A DNA stretch of 64,000 nt from Bradyrhizobium jicamae (GTDB taxonomy: Bacteria > Pseudomonadota > Alphaproteobacteria > Rhizobiales > Xanthobacteraceae), in assembly GCF_018130215.1 (NCBI RefSeq), contig NZ_JAFCKQ010000003.1, positions 218,884 to 282,883 of the forward strand, in the 5' to 3' direction. Shown here piece after piece: positions 26,397 through 34,069 of this stretch. A program made the position numbers and the translations under genes. The first letter of the stretch is position 1; each line of letters begins with the position of its first letter. The notes below the pieces were generated by a model. It made no database searches, was not told where the DNA came from, and saw only the letters and a list, made by a program, of their open reading frames with translations.

Positions 26397-27191
26397 ATGC
26401 AGGTGGCAGGTAAGGTTGTCGTGGTCACCGGCGGTGGCAATGGTATTGGCAAGGCGCTGTGCGAGGCGTTCCATGCTGCCGGCGCGTCCAGGGTCGTCGT
26501 CGTCGACCTCGATCATGCGGCGGCCGAGAAGGTCGCAGGGTCCGTGGGCGGCGCCGCGTTCAAATGCGACGTCGGACAGGAGAAGAACATCCTGCATGTG
26601 ATCGAGGAAACCGAGCGCATGTTCGGGCCGATCGCGCTGTTCTGCTCCAATGCCGGCATCGGCGGTGGCTTCGACCCGCTGTCGAAGAATGCCGGCGGCA
26701 CTTCGGACGAGCCGTGGTCGCGCAGCTGGGCGATCCACGTCATGGCCCATGTCTATGCGGCGCGGCATCTGGTGCCGCGGATGAAGGCGCGCGGCGGCGG
26801 CTATTTCCTGAACACGATCTCGGCGGCTGGCCTGCTGTCGCAGGTCGGCAGCCCGGCCTATTCGACCACCAAGCACGCTGCGGTCGGCTTTGCGGAGAAT
26901 CTCGCGATCTCGCACCGCGCCGACAACATCAAGGTCTCGATCCTCTGCCCGCAGGGCGTCGACACCAACATGTTGCGCTCGATCCCGAAGGGTCCGCAGT
27001 CCGGCGATGGCGACCTTTCGGCCGGGCAGGTCGCGCAGGACGTGCTGAAGGGCCTCGACCAGGAGACCTTCCTGATCCTGCCGCATCCGCAGGTGCTCGG
27101 CTACATGCGCAAGAAGACCGAGAATTACGACCGCTGGATCGGCGGCATGGCCAAGATCCAGGCCAAGATGCGCGAGACGTACGGGAAGTGA
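26397..27191 (+). CDS. Short-chain dehydrogenase/reductase
   Basis: 264 residues. The Rossmann cofactor site is VVVTGGGNGIGKAL, with Asp after strand 2 (VVDLDHA) favouring NAD; SNAGIG follows, then the active Ser (NTISAAG) and YSTTKHA as the YxxxK pair. GGGAGG lies 6 bases before this ATG; a GTG at 26391 abuts the ribosome site and is unlikely. The substrate is unknown. A dispersed palindrome separates it from the convergent ThDP enzyme gene. Confidence 0.88.
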   Translation: MQVAGKVVVVTGGGNGIGKALCEAFHAAGASRVVVVDLDHAAAEKVAGSVGGAAFKCDVGQEKNILHVIEETERMFGPIALFCSNAGIGGGFDPLSKNAGGTSDEPWSRSWAIHVMAHVYAARHLVPRMKARGGGYFLNTISAAGLLSQVGSPAYSTTKHAAVGFAENLAISHRADNIKVSILCPQGVDTNMLRSIPKGPQSGDGDLSAGQVAQDVLKGLDQETFLILPHPQVLGYMRKKTENYDRWIGGMAKIQAKMRETYGK

Positions 27192-27196
27192 CACCC

Positions 27197-27231
27197 GTAG
27201 CCCGGATTGCGCTTCGCTCCATCCGGGCTAC
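27197..27231. repeat. Short dispersed palindrome (GTAGCCCGGAT type)
   Basis: GTAGCCCGGAT (27197-27207) and ATCCGGGCTAC (27221-27231) pair perfectly around a 13-base loop containing GCGCTTCGC. It lies between two convergent stops and may act as a bidirectional terminator. Elements with this core are frequent between genes in Bradyrhizobium and Rhodopseudomonas (from memory). Confidence 0.75.
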
Positions 27232-27243
27232 ATGCTCTCCGCC

Positions 27244-28872
27244 TCACGCCTTCTGCGCGTAGAGCAGCGGCACCGCCGAATCCACCACCACCTCGATCAG
27301 GCTCGCACCGTCGTGCGTGAGCCCGCGCTTGTAGGCGCCGACAAGTTCGGCCGACGTGGTCACCCGCACCGCGTCGCAGCCCATGCCTTGCGCGAGCCTG
27401 ACGAAATCGATGCCGGGCAGGTCGAGGCCGGGCACGTTGCGTACCTGCATCACCTGGCTGAACGAGCGCATCGCGCCATAGCCGGAATTGTTCAGCACCA
27501 CGACGGTGAGCGGCAGCTTGCGCCGTGCGGCGGTCCACAGCGCCTGGATCGAATACATTGCAGATCCGTCGCCGATCAGGCAAACGGTGCGGCCTTCGCG
27601 GCGCCCGAGCGCCATGCCGACCGCGGCCGGCAGGCTATAGCCGAGGCCACCGCTCGCCATGGTGTAGAAGCTGTCCTGCCCACGCATCGGCATGAATTTC
27701 TGCATTGCGGGCCGGTGTGACGGGGCTTCCTCCACCAGCACATCCTGCGGCCCCATTGCGGTCGAAAGCGCGTGCAGGACGTATTCCACCGGAAGCGGAT
27801 CGGCCGCGGCCGGCGCCGGCGGCAGCGTGCGGCCGGTGGGGGCCGTGCGCTTCGTCTCCGGCAGCATCTCGAGCAGAACAGACAATGCCGGCTTCATGGT
27901 CGCGACGATGCTGTGGCCCGAAGGCGTCACGGCGGCCGCGGTCGGATCATCGGTGATCTGGTAGAGCGCTGTCGCACCGTCGAAGATCGGCGCATGGCCC
28001 TCGACATGGAAAGTGAACACCGGCGCGCCGATCACGACGACGACATCATGCTCGCGCAGCGCATCCGAAAGCTGGCCCGGCGAGGCATGCAGGAAGCCGG
28101 CGAATTGCGGATGGCGCTCGGGAAATGAGCATCGCGCCGAGAATGGACTGACCCAGACGGCCGCCTTGGCCTTCTCCGCAACCTTGACCATGAGATCGAC
28201 CGCACAGGCGCGATCGACGCCCGGGCCGACGACGAGCGCGGGATGTTTGGCGGCGGCGAGCGCTGCGACCAGCGCCTGCATCGCTGACGGATCGGGCCCG
28301 AGCTCGCGGCTGACCTGGCGCGCTTCGACCGGCTGCGCCGCATGGGTCCAGTCGTCGATCGGCACCGAGACGAAGGTCGGTCCGCAGGGTGGCTGCATCG
28401 CGACGTGATAGGCGCGCGCGATCGCGGCGGGCACGTCTTCGGCGCGCGCCGGCTCGACGCTGTATTTCACATAGGGCCGCGGAAACTCCGACGCGCGCTC
28501 GGCATAAAGGAACGCCTGCAGCGGCAGGATCGAGCGCGCCTGCTGTCCGGCCGTGATGACCAGCGGCGTCTGGTTGCGATGCGCGGTGTAGATATTTCCG
28601 AGTGCGTTGCCGACACCCGCCCCCGAATGCAGATTGACGAAACCGGCATTGCGGGTGGCCTGCGCATAGCCGTCGGCCATGCCGACGACCGAGGCCTCCT
28701 GCAAGCCGAGCACATAGTCGATGTCGTCGGGCCAGTCGCTGAGGAATGGCAGCTCGGTCGATCCGGGATTGCCGAACACCTTCTTGATGCCGAACGCGCG
28801 CAGCAGGCCGAACGTGGCCTCCTTGACGGTGACGGCTTTGCTTTTCGCAGCGGCGGGCTTGCGGGATGACAT
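27244..28872 (-). CDS. mdlC: ThDP-dependent decarboxylase, benzoylformate decarboxylase-like
   Basis: 542 residues. The N-terminal pyrimidine-binding domain has FGNPGSTELPFLSDWP and the cofactor-activating Glu59; His82 in VNLHSGAGVGNALG corresponds to the active-site His of benzoylformate decarboxylase. The C-terminal pyrophosphate domain has CLIGDGSAMYSIQALWTAAR with GDG and the later NNSGYGAM. The expected reaction is non-oxidative decarboxylation of an aromatic 2-oxo acid to aldehyde. GGGAG precedes the ATG by 9 bases. No other mandelate-pathway genes are adjacent, so the true substrate is open. Confidence 0.85.
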   Translation of the reverse strand: MSSRKPAAAKSKAVTVKEATFGLLRAFGIKKVFGNPGSTELPFLSDWPDDIDYVLGLQEASVVGMADGYAQATRNAGFVNLHSGAGVGNALGNIYTAHRNQTPLVITAGQQARSILPLQAFLYAERASEFPRPYVKYSVEPARAEDVPAAIARAYHVAMQPPCGPTFVSVPIDDWTHAAQPVEARQVSRELGPDPSAMQALVAALAAAKHPALVVGPGVDRACAVDLMVKVAEKAKAAVWVSPFSARCSFPERHPQFAGFLHASPGQLSDALREHDVVVVIGAPVFTFHVEGHAPIFDGATALYQITDDPTAAAVTPSGHSIVATMKPALSVLLEMLPETKRTAPTGRTLPPAPAAADPLPVEYVLHALSTAMGPQDVLVEEAPSHRPAMQKFMPMRGQDSFYTMASGGLGYSLPAAVGMALGRREGRTVCLIGDGSAMYSIQALWTAARRKLPLTVVVLNNSGYGAMRSFSQVMQVRNVPGLDLPGIDFVRLAQGMGCDAVRVTTSAELVGAYKRGLTHDGASLIEVVVDSAVPLLYAQKA

Positions 28873-28901
28873 CGGGCGGCTCCCAGTTCGTATTTTTGTT
28901 C

Positions 28902-28952
28902 CGTCATTGCGGGGAGCAAGAACGGCAAGCAATCCACCTGTCGATGGATTGC
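28902..28952. repeat. Partial dispersed repeat in the mdlC upstream region
   Basis: CGTCATTGCGGGGAGCAAG begins as the 5' half of the element seen at 2147 and 10100, and GCAATCCA (28929-28936) pairs with TGGATTGC (28945-28952). The 3' GCAATGACG arm is missing, so the copy is truncated or decayed. It lies in the mdlC promoter area. Confidence 0.6.
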
Positions 28953-29019
28953 AGCACGAAGTCAAGTTGGGAGCGGACGCGATCGGAGGTGGTTACTTCG
29001 ACGTCACCGCCGATGGCGC

Positions 29020-29403
29020 TCAGCTTGCGTATTGGGCAATGCCGTTGCCGAATGACCAGTTTTCCTTGGCAACCTCGACCAGGTTGATGACGATGTCGTC
29101 AGGACGTCCCTGCAACCGGCTCTGATAATCATCGGCGATCCGCTTGTAGAACGCCTTCTTCATCTCGGTCGAGCGGCCGGCATTCAGCGTGATCTGAATG
29201 AAGACCACATCGCTGCTGTAGCGATTGCCGAGATAGCTCTCGGCATGGTTCAGATCGCCGGGATCATGCTCGGTGATGACCTGGAATTTGTCATCCTCCG
29301 GCACGTTGATCAGGTCGCGCATCGCCTTGTAGACGATCTCGCCCAATGTCTTGCGGTACTCGGCGGACTTGCCGCGCCTCAGATCGATACGAACGAATGG
29401 CAT
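29020..29403 (-). CDS. Tautomerase family protein
   Basis: 127 residues. The chain begins Met-Pro-Phe-Val-Arg, so Pro after removal of Met is the expected catalytic general base of the tautomerase superfamily, and a double beta-alpha-beta pattern follows over the longer-than-4-OT length. The second half (DDIVINLVEVAKENWSFG) is conserved in the larger, cis-CaaD/DUF1904-like members. AGAGG lies 7 bases before the ATG. Its neighbour upstream codes an HxlR regulator; the two may be co-transcribed, with a 107-base gap. Confidence 0.85.
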   Translation of the reverse strand: MPFVRIDLRRGKSAEYRKTLGEIVYKAMRDLINVPEDDKFQVITEHDPGDLNHAESYLGNRYSSDVVFIQITLNAGRSTEMKKAFYKRIADDYQSRLQGRPDDIVINLVEVAKENWSFGNGIAQYAS

Positions 29404-29510
29404 GATGGCCTCTTTTTGCGCGGACCGAGCCGGATCGGTCCGCGTGATCGAGATGCTGCGACGACGCGACGTCCCTCGGGGTGTCGTCCGTGCGCACCGG
29501 CGCGTCAAAT

Positions 29511-30017
29511 TCAACGGCTTGCCTTGAAGGCCTCCCATCGCGCGTCGCGCTCCCGCTGGTATTTGGGAGCGCGCTCGGCCGCCAATTCGTTGCGATGTAT
29601 CGGTTCGCCGCAGGACTCACAGACGGGGCCGAGCCCGGCCGCTTTGCCGCAGGTTAGATGGGTGTAGTTGACGGCGCGGCCTTCCTTCCGCGACTTGCAC
29701 CAGGCTTCGCCCCAGGCGCGCAGCGCCAGCAGCACCGGAAAGAAGGCCTCGCCCTTTTCCGTCAGATGATATTCGTGGCGCAGCGGGTGCTTGTTGTAGA
29801 CGCGCCGCTCCACAAGTCCGTCTTCTTCCAGCTTCTTCAGACGCGCCGTGACCATTTGCGGCGTGGCGCCGGTCTGTGCCTGGATCTCCTCGAAGCGATG
29901 GCTGCGCGCGAACAGTTCACGAAGAACGAGTACCGTCCAGCGGTCGCCCACCTCTGTCTCCGCGCGGGCGACCGGACAGAGTGTTTGGTCAGTCGTGTTG
30001 TCCTTCATTTTCGTCAT
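29511..30017 (-). CDS. HxlR family transcriptional regulator
   Basis: 168 residues. The winged helix has the HxlR signature: CPVARAETEVGDRWTVLVLRE with its early Cys, then FEEIQAQTGATPQMVTARLKKLEEDGLVERRVY. A C-terminal extension carries two Cys pairs (LTCGKAAG, VCESCGEPIH), likely a zinc-binding knuckle. HxlR proteins often sense electrophiles or quinones through the N-terminal Cys. GTG at 30020 and ATG at 30008 are alternative starts. A perfect 17-base dyad in the divergent promoter is its probable operator, controlling itself and the VOC operon. Confidence 0.88.
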   Translation of the reverse strand: MTKMKDNTTDQTLCPVARAETEVGDRWTVLVLRELFARSHRFEEIQAQTGATPQMVTARLKKLEEDGLVERRVYNKHPLRHEYHLTEKGEAFFPVLLALRAWGEAWCKSRKEGRAVNYTHLTCGKAAGLGPVCESCGEPIHRNELAAERAPKYQRERDARWEAFKASR

Positions 30018-30041
30018 CACGATTTCTTAACCGGGCTTGTC

Positions 30042-30058
30042 ACTATGAATTTCATAGT
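30042..30058. promoter_or_regulatory. Perfect 17-base palindrome, probable HxlR operator
   Basis: ACTATGAA-T-TTCATAGT is a perfect dyad 25 bases before the HxlR start and about 70 before the VOC start. It overlaps a possible rightward promoter, TTGTCA (30037-30042) with a TAATAT at 30058-30063. HxlR dimers bind palindromes of this size and A/T character, so occupancy would block rightward transcription. Confidence 0.65.
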
Positions 30059-30130
30059 AATATGGCCCATCATCATCGCAAACGCAACAGGCCACCTTCG
30101 GCCGGTTGATCACCATGGAGGGAGCGAGCC

Positions 30131-30739
30131 GTGACCACCGAAAGCAAGGCCCCCAGGCCGGGCCAAGTCGATCTGAAGCTCGAGGTTGTCGTCATTCCCG
30201 TCTCCGACGTCGACCGCGCCAAGAAATTCTATCAAAACCTGGGCTGGCGGCTCGATGCCGACTTCGTCAGGCCCGACGGGTCGCGGGCCCTTCAGTTGAC
30301 GCCTCCGGGCTCACCGACATCGATCCATCTCGGCAGCGGACCCGCATTGCCGCGCTTCCTGATCGTCAACGACATCGAGGCGGCGCGTGCCGAGCTGATA
30401 GCGCGAGGCGCCGACGTCAGCGAGGTGTTTCACCGCGGGCCGCAGGGCCGCGTCGCGGGGCCGGATCCGGAACGGCCGAGCTACGGCGCACTCGCCACGT
30501 TCAATGATCCGGACGGCAACGTCTGGCTCCTGCAGCAAGTCACGCAGCGGCTACCCGGACGCGTCAGCGCAGACAGCACGGCATTCACCTCGTCGACCGA
30601 TCTCGCCGCGGCGCTGCGGCGCGCAGCCACCGCGCATGGCGAGCACGAGAAGCGCACCGGCAAGCACGACGACAGCTGGCCCGACTGGTACGCCGACTAC
30701 ATCGTCCGCGAGCAGACCGGCAAGCCACTGCCCGAGTGA
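30131..30739 (+). CDS. VOC (glyoxalase-like) family protein
   Basis: 202 residues from a GTG start, with GGAGGGAG about 9 bases upstream. One vicinal-oxygen-chelate domain covers residues 15-140: LEVVVIPVSDVDRAKKFYQN, IHLGSG and ATFNDPDGNVWLLQQV, ending in the metal-ligand region. A C-terminal tail with DDSWPDWYADYIVREQ is typical of a proteobacterial subgroup in which it follows the VOC fold. First gene of the operon under the HxlR regulator. The reaction is unknown; dioxygenase, isomerase or resistance roles are possible. Confidence 0.85.
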   Translation: MTTESKAPRPGQVDLKLEVVVIPVSDVDRAKKFYQNLGWRLDADFVRPDGSRALQLTPPGSPTSIHLGSGPALPRFLIVNDIEAARAELIARGADVSEVFHRGPQGRVAGPDPERPSYGALATFNDPDGNVWLLQQVTQRLPGRVSADSTAFTSSTDLAAALRRAATAHGEHEKRTGKHDDSWPDWYADYIVREQTGKPLPE

Positions 30740-30795
30740 AGCAACGTCATCGCAGCCAATCCAACCGGCCGCGAGCCGATAGAGGGAGACAATCG

Positions 30796-31446
30796 ATGTC
30801 CGAGACCAGCTATCCCCGCGAGAGAACTGCCCTGCTTCTCGTCGATCCCTACAACGATTTCCTGTCCGAGGGCGGCAAGGTCTTTCCACGGATCAAGCCG
30901 ATCGCCGATCAGGTCGGCCTGCTCGACAATTTGCGCCGGCTCGACGGCGCGGTCCGCGCCGCCGATATCCAGGTCGTGATCGTCCCGCATCGACGCTGGG
31001 AGCCCGGCGACTATGAGAACTGGGATCATCCCAATCCAACCCAGCGCGCGATCATGGACCGCCACAGCTTTGCGCGCGGCGAATGGGGCGGGGAATGGCA
31101 CCCCGACTTCGCGCCGAAACCCGGCGACCTCGTCGCCCAGGAGCATTGGGGCCAGAGCGGTTTCGCCAACACAAATCTCGATTTCCTGCTGAAGCAGAAG
31201 GGGATCACGCATGTCATCGTGGTCGGCCTGCTCGCCAACACCTGCATCGAGTCGACGGCCCGCTTCGCCATGGAGCTCGGTTACCACGTCACGCTGGTGC
31301 GCGACGGCACCGCCGCCTTCACCCACGAAATGATGCACGCCGCTCACGAGCTGAACGGCCCGACCTACGCTCATTCCATCCTGACAACCGCAGAGGTGAT
31401 CGCGGCCCTGCCGGAGGCACCTCAATCAAAGGAGACGGTCAAATGA
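30796..31446 (+). CDS. Isochorismatase-like cysteine hydrolase
   Basis: 216 residues. The family triad is in place: Asp17 in LLLVDPYNDFL, a Lys in the central part and nucleophile Cys150 in LLANTCIESTAR, preceded by the cis-peptide loop. Substrates of the family range from isochorismate to N-carbamoyl and nicotinamide compounds; none can be chosen here. AGAGGGAG precedes the ATG. Its stop overlaps the epoxide hydrolase start (ATGA), so the two proteins are coupled. Confidence 0.87.
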   Translation: MSETSYPRERTALLLVDPYNDFLSEGGKVFPRIKPIADQVGLLDNLRRLDGAVRAADIQVVIVPHRRWEPGDYENWDHPNPTQRAIMDRHSFARGEWGGEWHPDFAPKPGDLVAQEHWGQSGFANTNLDFLLKQKGITHVIVVGLLANTCIESTARFAMELGYHVTLVRDGTAAFTHEMMHAAHELNGPTYAHSILTTAEVIAALPEAPQSKETVK

Positions 31447-32813
31447 CCATCCGCTCGAAGAAGCCGGTCGCGGTCGCCGCGGCAGAACCGAACGAGGAAG
31501 CGATCGATCACGACAGGCGCAGGCTGCTCGCCGGCGCCGCGATGGGATTGGCCGTCGCCGGTGCCGCAAGCCTGTTTCCGCCGCACCGGGCGTCGGCTGC
31601 AACCAGCGATGCGATACGCCCGTTCCACATCAACATCGCCGAGGAAGATCTCGTTGATCTTCGCCGGCGTCTCGCGGCCACCCGCTGGTCCGACAAGGAA
31701 ACCGTCGACGACGATACCCAGGGCGTGCCGCAGGCCATGCTGCGCGACCTCGTGCGCTACTGGCAGACCGACTATGACTGGCGGAAGCTCGAGGCGAAGC
31801 TCAACGCGCTGCCGCAATTCATCACAGAGATCGACGGGGTGGATATTCATTTCATTCACGTTCGCTCGAAGCATGACAAAGCGCTGCCCCTCATCGTCAC
31901 CCATGGTTGGCCGGGTTCGGTGATCGAGCAGCTGAAGATCATCGATCCCCTGACCAATCCTACGGAGCATGGCGGCAGCGCCGACGATGCATTCCATCTC
32001 GTGATTCCGTCGATGCCCGGCTACGGGTTCTCCGGTAAGCCGACCACGACCGGCTGGGATCCCCGGCGCATCGCAGGTGCCTGGGTCGGGCTGATGAAGC
32101 GGCTCGGCTATCGCAAGTTCGTCGCACAGGGCGGCGACTGGGGCTCGCCGGTCTCCAATGAAATGGCCAAGCTGGGCGCGCCGGAATTGCTCGGCATCCA
32201 CGTCAACCTGCCCGGCGTCGTGCCGCCCGATGTCTTCAAGGCGATCGCCTCAAGCGGTCCCGCACCGGAAGGTCTGTCGGCCGAGGAGATGCACGCCTTC
32301 GACCAGATCAAGCTCCAGTTCACCAAACGCCGCGCTTATGCGCAGATCATGGGCACACGCCCGCAGTCGCTCGCCGCGTTTGCCGACTCGCCGGCCGGCC
32401 TTGCCGCATGGCTGCTCGATCACGGCGATGGCTATGCGCAGCCGGCCTCGGCGATGACCTCGGCGGTACAGGGACGTGCGGTCAATGGACATTCCGCGGG
32501 CGCGCTCACGCGCGATGACGTGCTCGACAACATCACGCTGTATTGGCTCACCAATTCCGCGATCTCCTCGGCGCGTCTCTACTGGGAAAACAAGAACAAC
32601 CTCTATCTGCCCGCCGGTGTCACGATCCCGGCCGCGGTGACGGCGTTTCCCGGCGAGAGCTTTGTCGCGCCGCGCAGCTGGGCGGAGAAGGCCTATCACC
32701 ACCTGATCTACTTCCATCAGGCCGAGGCCGGCGGCCACTTCGCGGCGTGGGAGCAGCCCGCCATCTTCAGCCGGGAGGTTCGCGACGCCTTCCGGCCGCT
32801 GCGTAATGCGTGA
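31443..32813 (+). CDS. Epoxide hydrolase, Tat-exported
   Basis: 456 residues. A twin-arginine signal, HDRRRLLAGAAMGLAVAGA, is followed by the EHN domain typical of microsomal-type epoxide hydrolases (FHINIAEEDLVDLRRRLAATRW) and an alpha/beta-hydrolase core with HGWPGS as oxyanion loop and Asp232 in GGDWGSP as nucleophile; the late AGGHFAAWEQP gives the catalytic His. It opens epoxides to diols. Export of such an enzyme is unusual and suggests attack on compounds before they enter the cytoplasm. Coupled to the isochorismatase-like gene. Confidence 0.87.
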   Translation: MTIRSKKPVAVAAAEPNEEAIDHDRRRLLAGAAMGLAVAGAASLFPPHRASAATSDAIRPFHINIAEEDLVDLRRRLAATRWSDKETVDDDTQGVPQAMLRDLVRYWQTDYDWRKLEAKLNALPQFITEIDGVDIHFIHVRSKHDKALPLIVTHGWPGSVIEQLKIIDPLTNPTEHGGSADDAFHLVIPSMPGYGFSGKPTTTGWDPRRIAGAWVGLMKRLGYRKFVAQGGDWGSPVSNEMAKLGAPELLGIHVNLPGVVPPDVFKAIASSGPAPEGLSAEEMHAFDQIKLQFTKRRAYAQIMGTRPQSLAAFADSPAGLAAWLLDHGDGYAQPASAMTSAVQGRAVNGHSAGALTRDDVLDNITLYWLTNSAISSARLYWENKNNLYLPAGVTIPAAVTAFPGESFVAPRSWAEKAYHHLIYFHQAEAGGHFAAWEQPAIFSREVRDAFRPLRNA

Positions 32814-32848
32814 GACTGAAGGCCTCATAACCCAAAGGAGAATTCGTC

Positions 32849-33145
32849 ATGTCCAAGCTCGCAATCTTCGCCACCGTCGAGGTCGCCGCCTAGAAGCGGG
32901 ATCAGCTGCTGCCGCTCCTGGCGGCGCATGGTGCCCGTTCGCTCAAGGACGAGCCCGGCACGTTGAAGTTCGACATCCTGGTGCCTCGCGAGGACGCCTC
33001 GAAGCTGCTGATCCATGAGGTCTATCAGGACGACGCCGCACTCGCGGCGCATCGCAATGCGCCATCGATCGCGCAGTTTCGTGCGGAGTCAGCGGCGCTC
33101 GGCGCGGTGAAGATTACCGCGACATGGTGCACGCCTGCCGAATAG
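32849..33145 (+). pseudogene. Antibiotic biosynthesis monooxygenase-like gene with in-frame TAG
   Basis: The frame starts at ATG with AAAGGAG 8 bases upstream and codes MSKLAIFATVEVAA, then TAG at 32891-32893 (codon 15), then continues without another stop as KRDQLLPLLAAHGARSLKDE...WCTPAE to a TAG at 33145. The whole reads as one 98-residue ABM-type quinol/monooxygenase fold, with the typical DEPGTLKFDILVP and HEVYQDDAALAAH motifs. One substitution (for example GAG to TAG) would break it. The rest of the frame is intact, so the event looks recent, or the base is an error. It is the last gene of the HxlR-controlled operon. Confidence 0.8.
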
Positions 33146-33190
33146 GCGCGGCCGCCGCGTCATGTCTCGTTGAGGGCCGCGCGGCGCGCC

Positions 33191-34042
33191 TTACCAGCTC
33201 GCCGTGCCCTTCATGGTCGGCTGCCCCTCCGCATTCGCGGTCCACAGCTCCATTCCGCCGTCGGTGTCGTTGGCGTTGATGGAGAACTCGCTGCCCTCGA
33301 ACAGCGGTTGCACGCCGCGGTAGGACAGCTTCTTCGGCGGCTTCCCGCCGCGCAGCCTGGCGGCGAGTTCGACGATGAAGGCAGCCTGCAGCGGGCCGTG
33401 GAAGATCAGGCCCGGATAGCCCTCGACCTTGGTCACGTAATCGCGATCGTAGTGGATGCGGTGGCCGTTGAAGGTCAGTGCCGAGTAACGGAACAGCAGC
33501 ACCGGGTCGGAGACGTGGCTCTCGCGGTGCTTTGCGACCGGCGGCGGAGGAGGGGCCTTGGCCGGCGCAGCCGATGCCGTGGTGATCTCGCGATAGACGA
33601 TATCCTGCCGCTCGCGGATCGCGAGCCCGCGCGACGTCGTCACCTCGTGATTGACCGAGACGAAGCACAGCGTGCCGGTCGAGCCTGATTTCACGGTGAC
33701 GTCCGATATGCGCGAGGTGCGCGTCGGCGTATCGCCGACGCGCAGGGCATCGAGGAATTCCAGCTCGCCGCCGGCCCACATCCGGCGCGGCAGCGGCACC
33801 GGCGGCAGGAAGCCGCCACGGGTCGGGTGGCCGTCCGGGCCAAGCTGCGACATCGGAAACACAGGTTGGCCCAGGCACCAATGCGTGGTCCACGGCGCGG
33901 CATCGCCTACCTTCGGCTCGCCGATCTCCTGGAACAGCGTCGCACGCAGGCCCATCACGAGATGCGCGGTAACGACGTCGGATGCCTCCGTGCTGCGGCC
34001 GATCCACTGGCGAAGATGATCGAGATCGAGCTTGTCGGTCAT
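33191..34042 (-). CDS. MaoC-like / FAS1-type dehydratase (mesaconyl-C4-CoA hydratase-like)
   Basis: 283 residues with two hot-dog domains joined by a Pro-rich linker (APPPPPVAKH). The first has WTTHWCLGQPVFPMSQLGPDGHP; the second has RYSALTFNGHRIHYDRDYV, where Asn/His/Asp match the HTD2-type hydratase site, and GLIFHGPLQAAF. Such proteins hydrate or dehydrate short acyl-CoAs, for example mesaconyl-C4-CoA. It is the last gene of a three-gene run with a CoA-transferase and acyl-CoA dehydrogenase, consistent with breakdown of a branched or dicarboxylic acid. Confidence 0.83.
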   Translation of the reverse strand: MTDKLDLDHLRQWIGRSTEASDVVTAHLVMGLRATLFQEIGEPKVGDAAPWTTHWCLGQPVFPMSQLGPDGHPTRGGFLPPVPLPRRMWAGGELEFLDALRVGDTPTRTSRISDVTVKSGSTGTLCFVSVNHEVTTSRGLAIRERQDIVYREITTASAAPAKAPPPPPVAKHRESHVSDPVLLFRYSALTFNGHRIHYDRDYVTKVEGYPGLIFHGPLQAAFIVELAARLRGGKPPKKLSYRGVQPLFEGSEFSINANDTDGGMELWTANAEGQPTMKGTASW

Positions 34043-34069
34043 GGTTTCCTGCTCCGAGCGGGCGATGTC

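Noticed and set aside
32849..33145. TAG as recoded amino acid (pyrrolysine or similar)
   Set aside because: No sign of a pyrrolysine system, and the family needs no special residue at this place; a point mutation is simpler.
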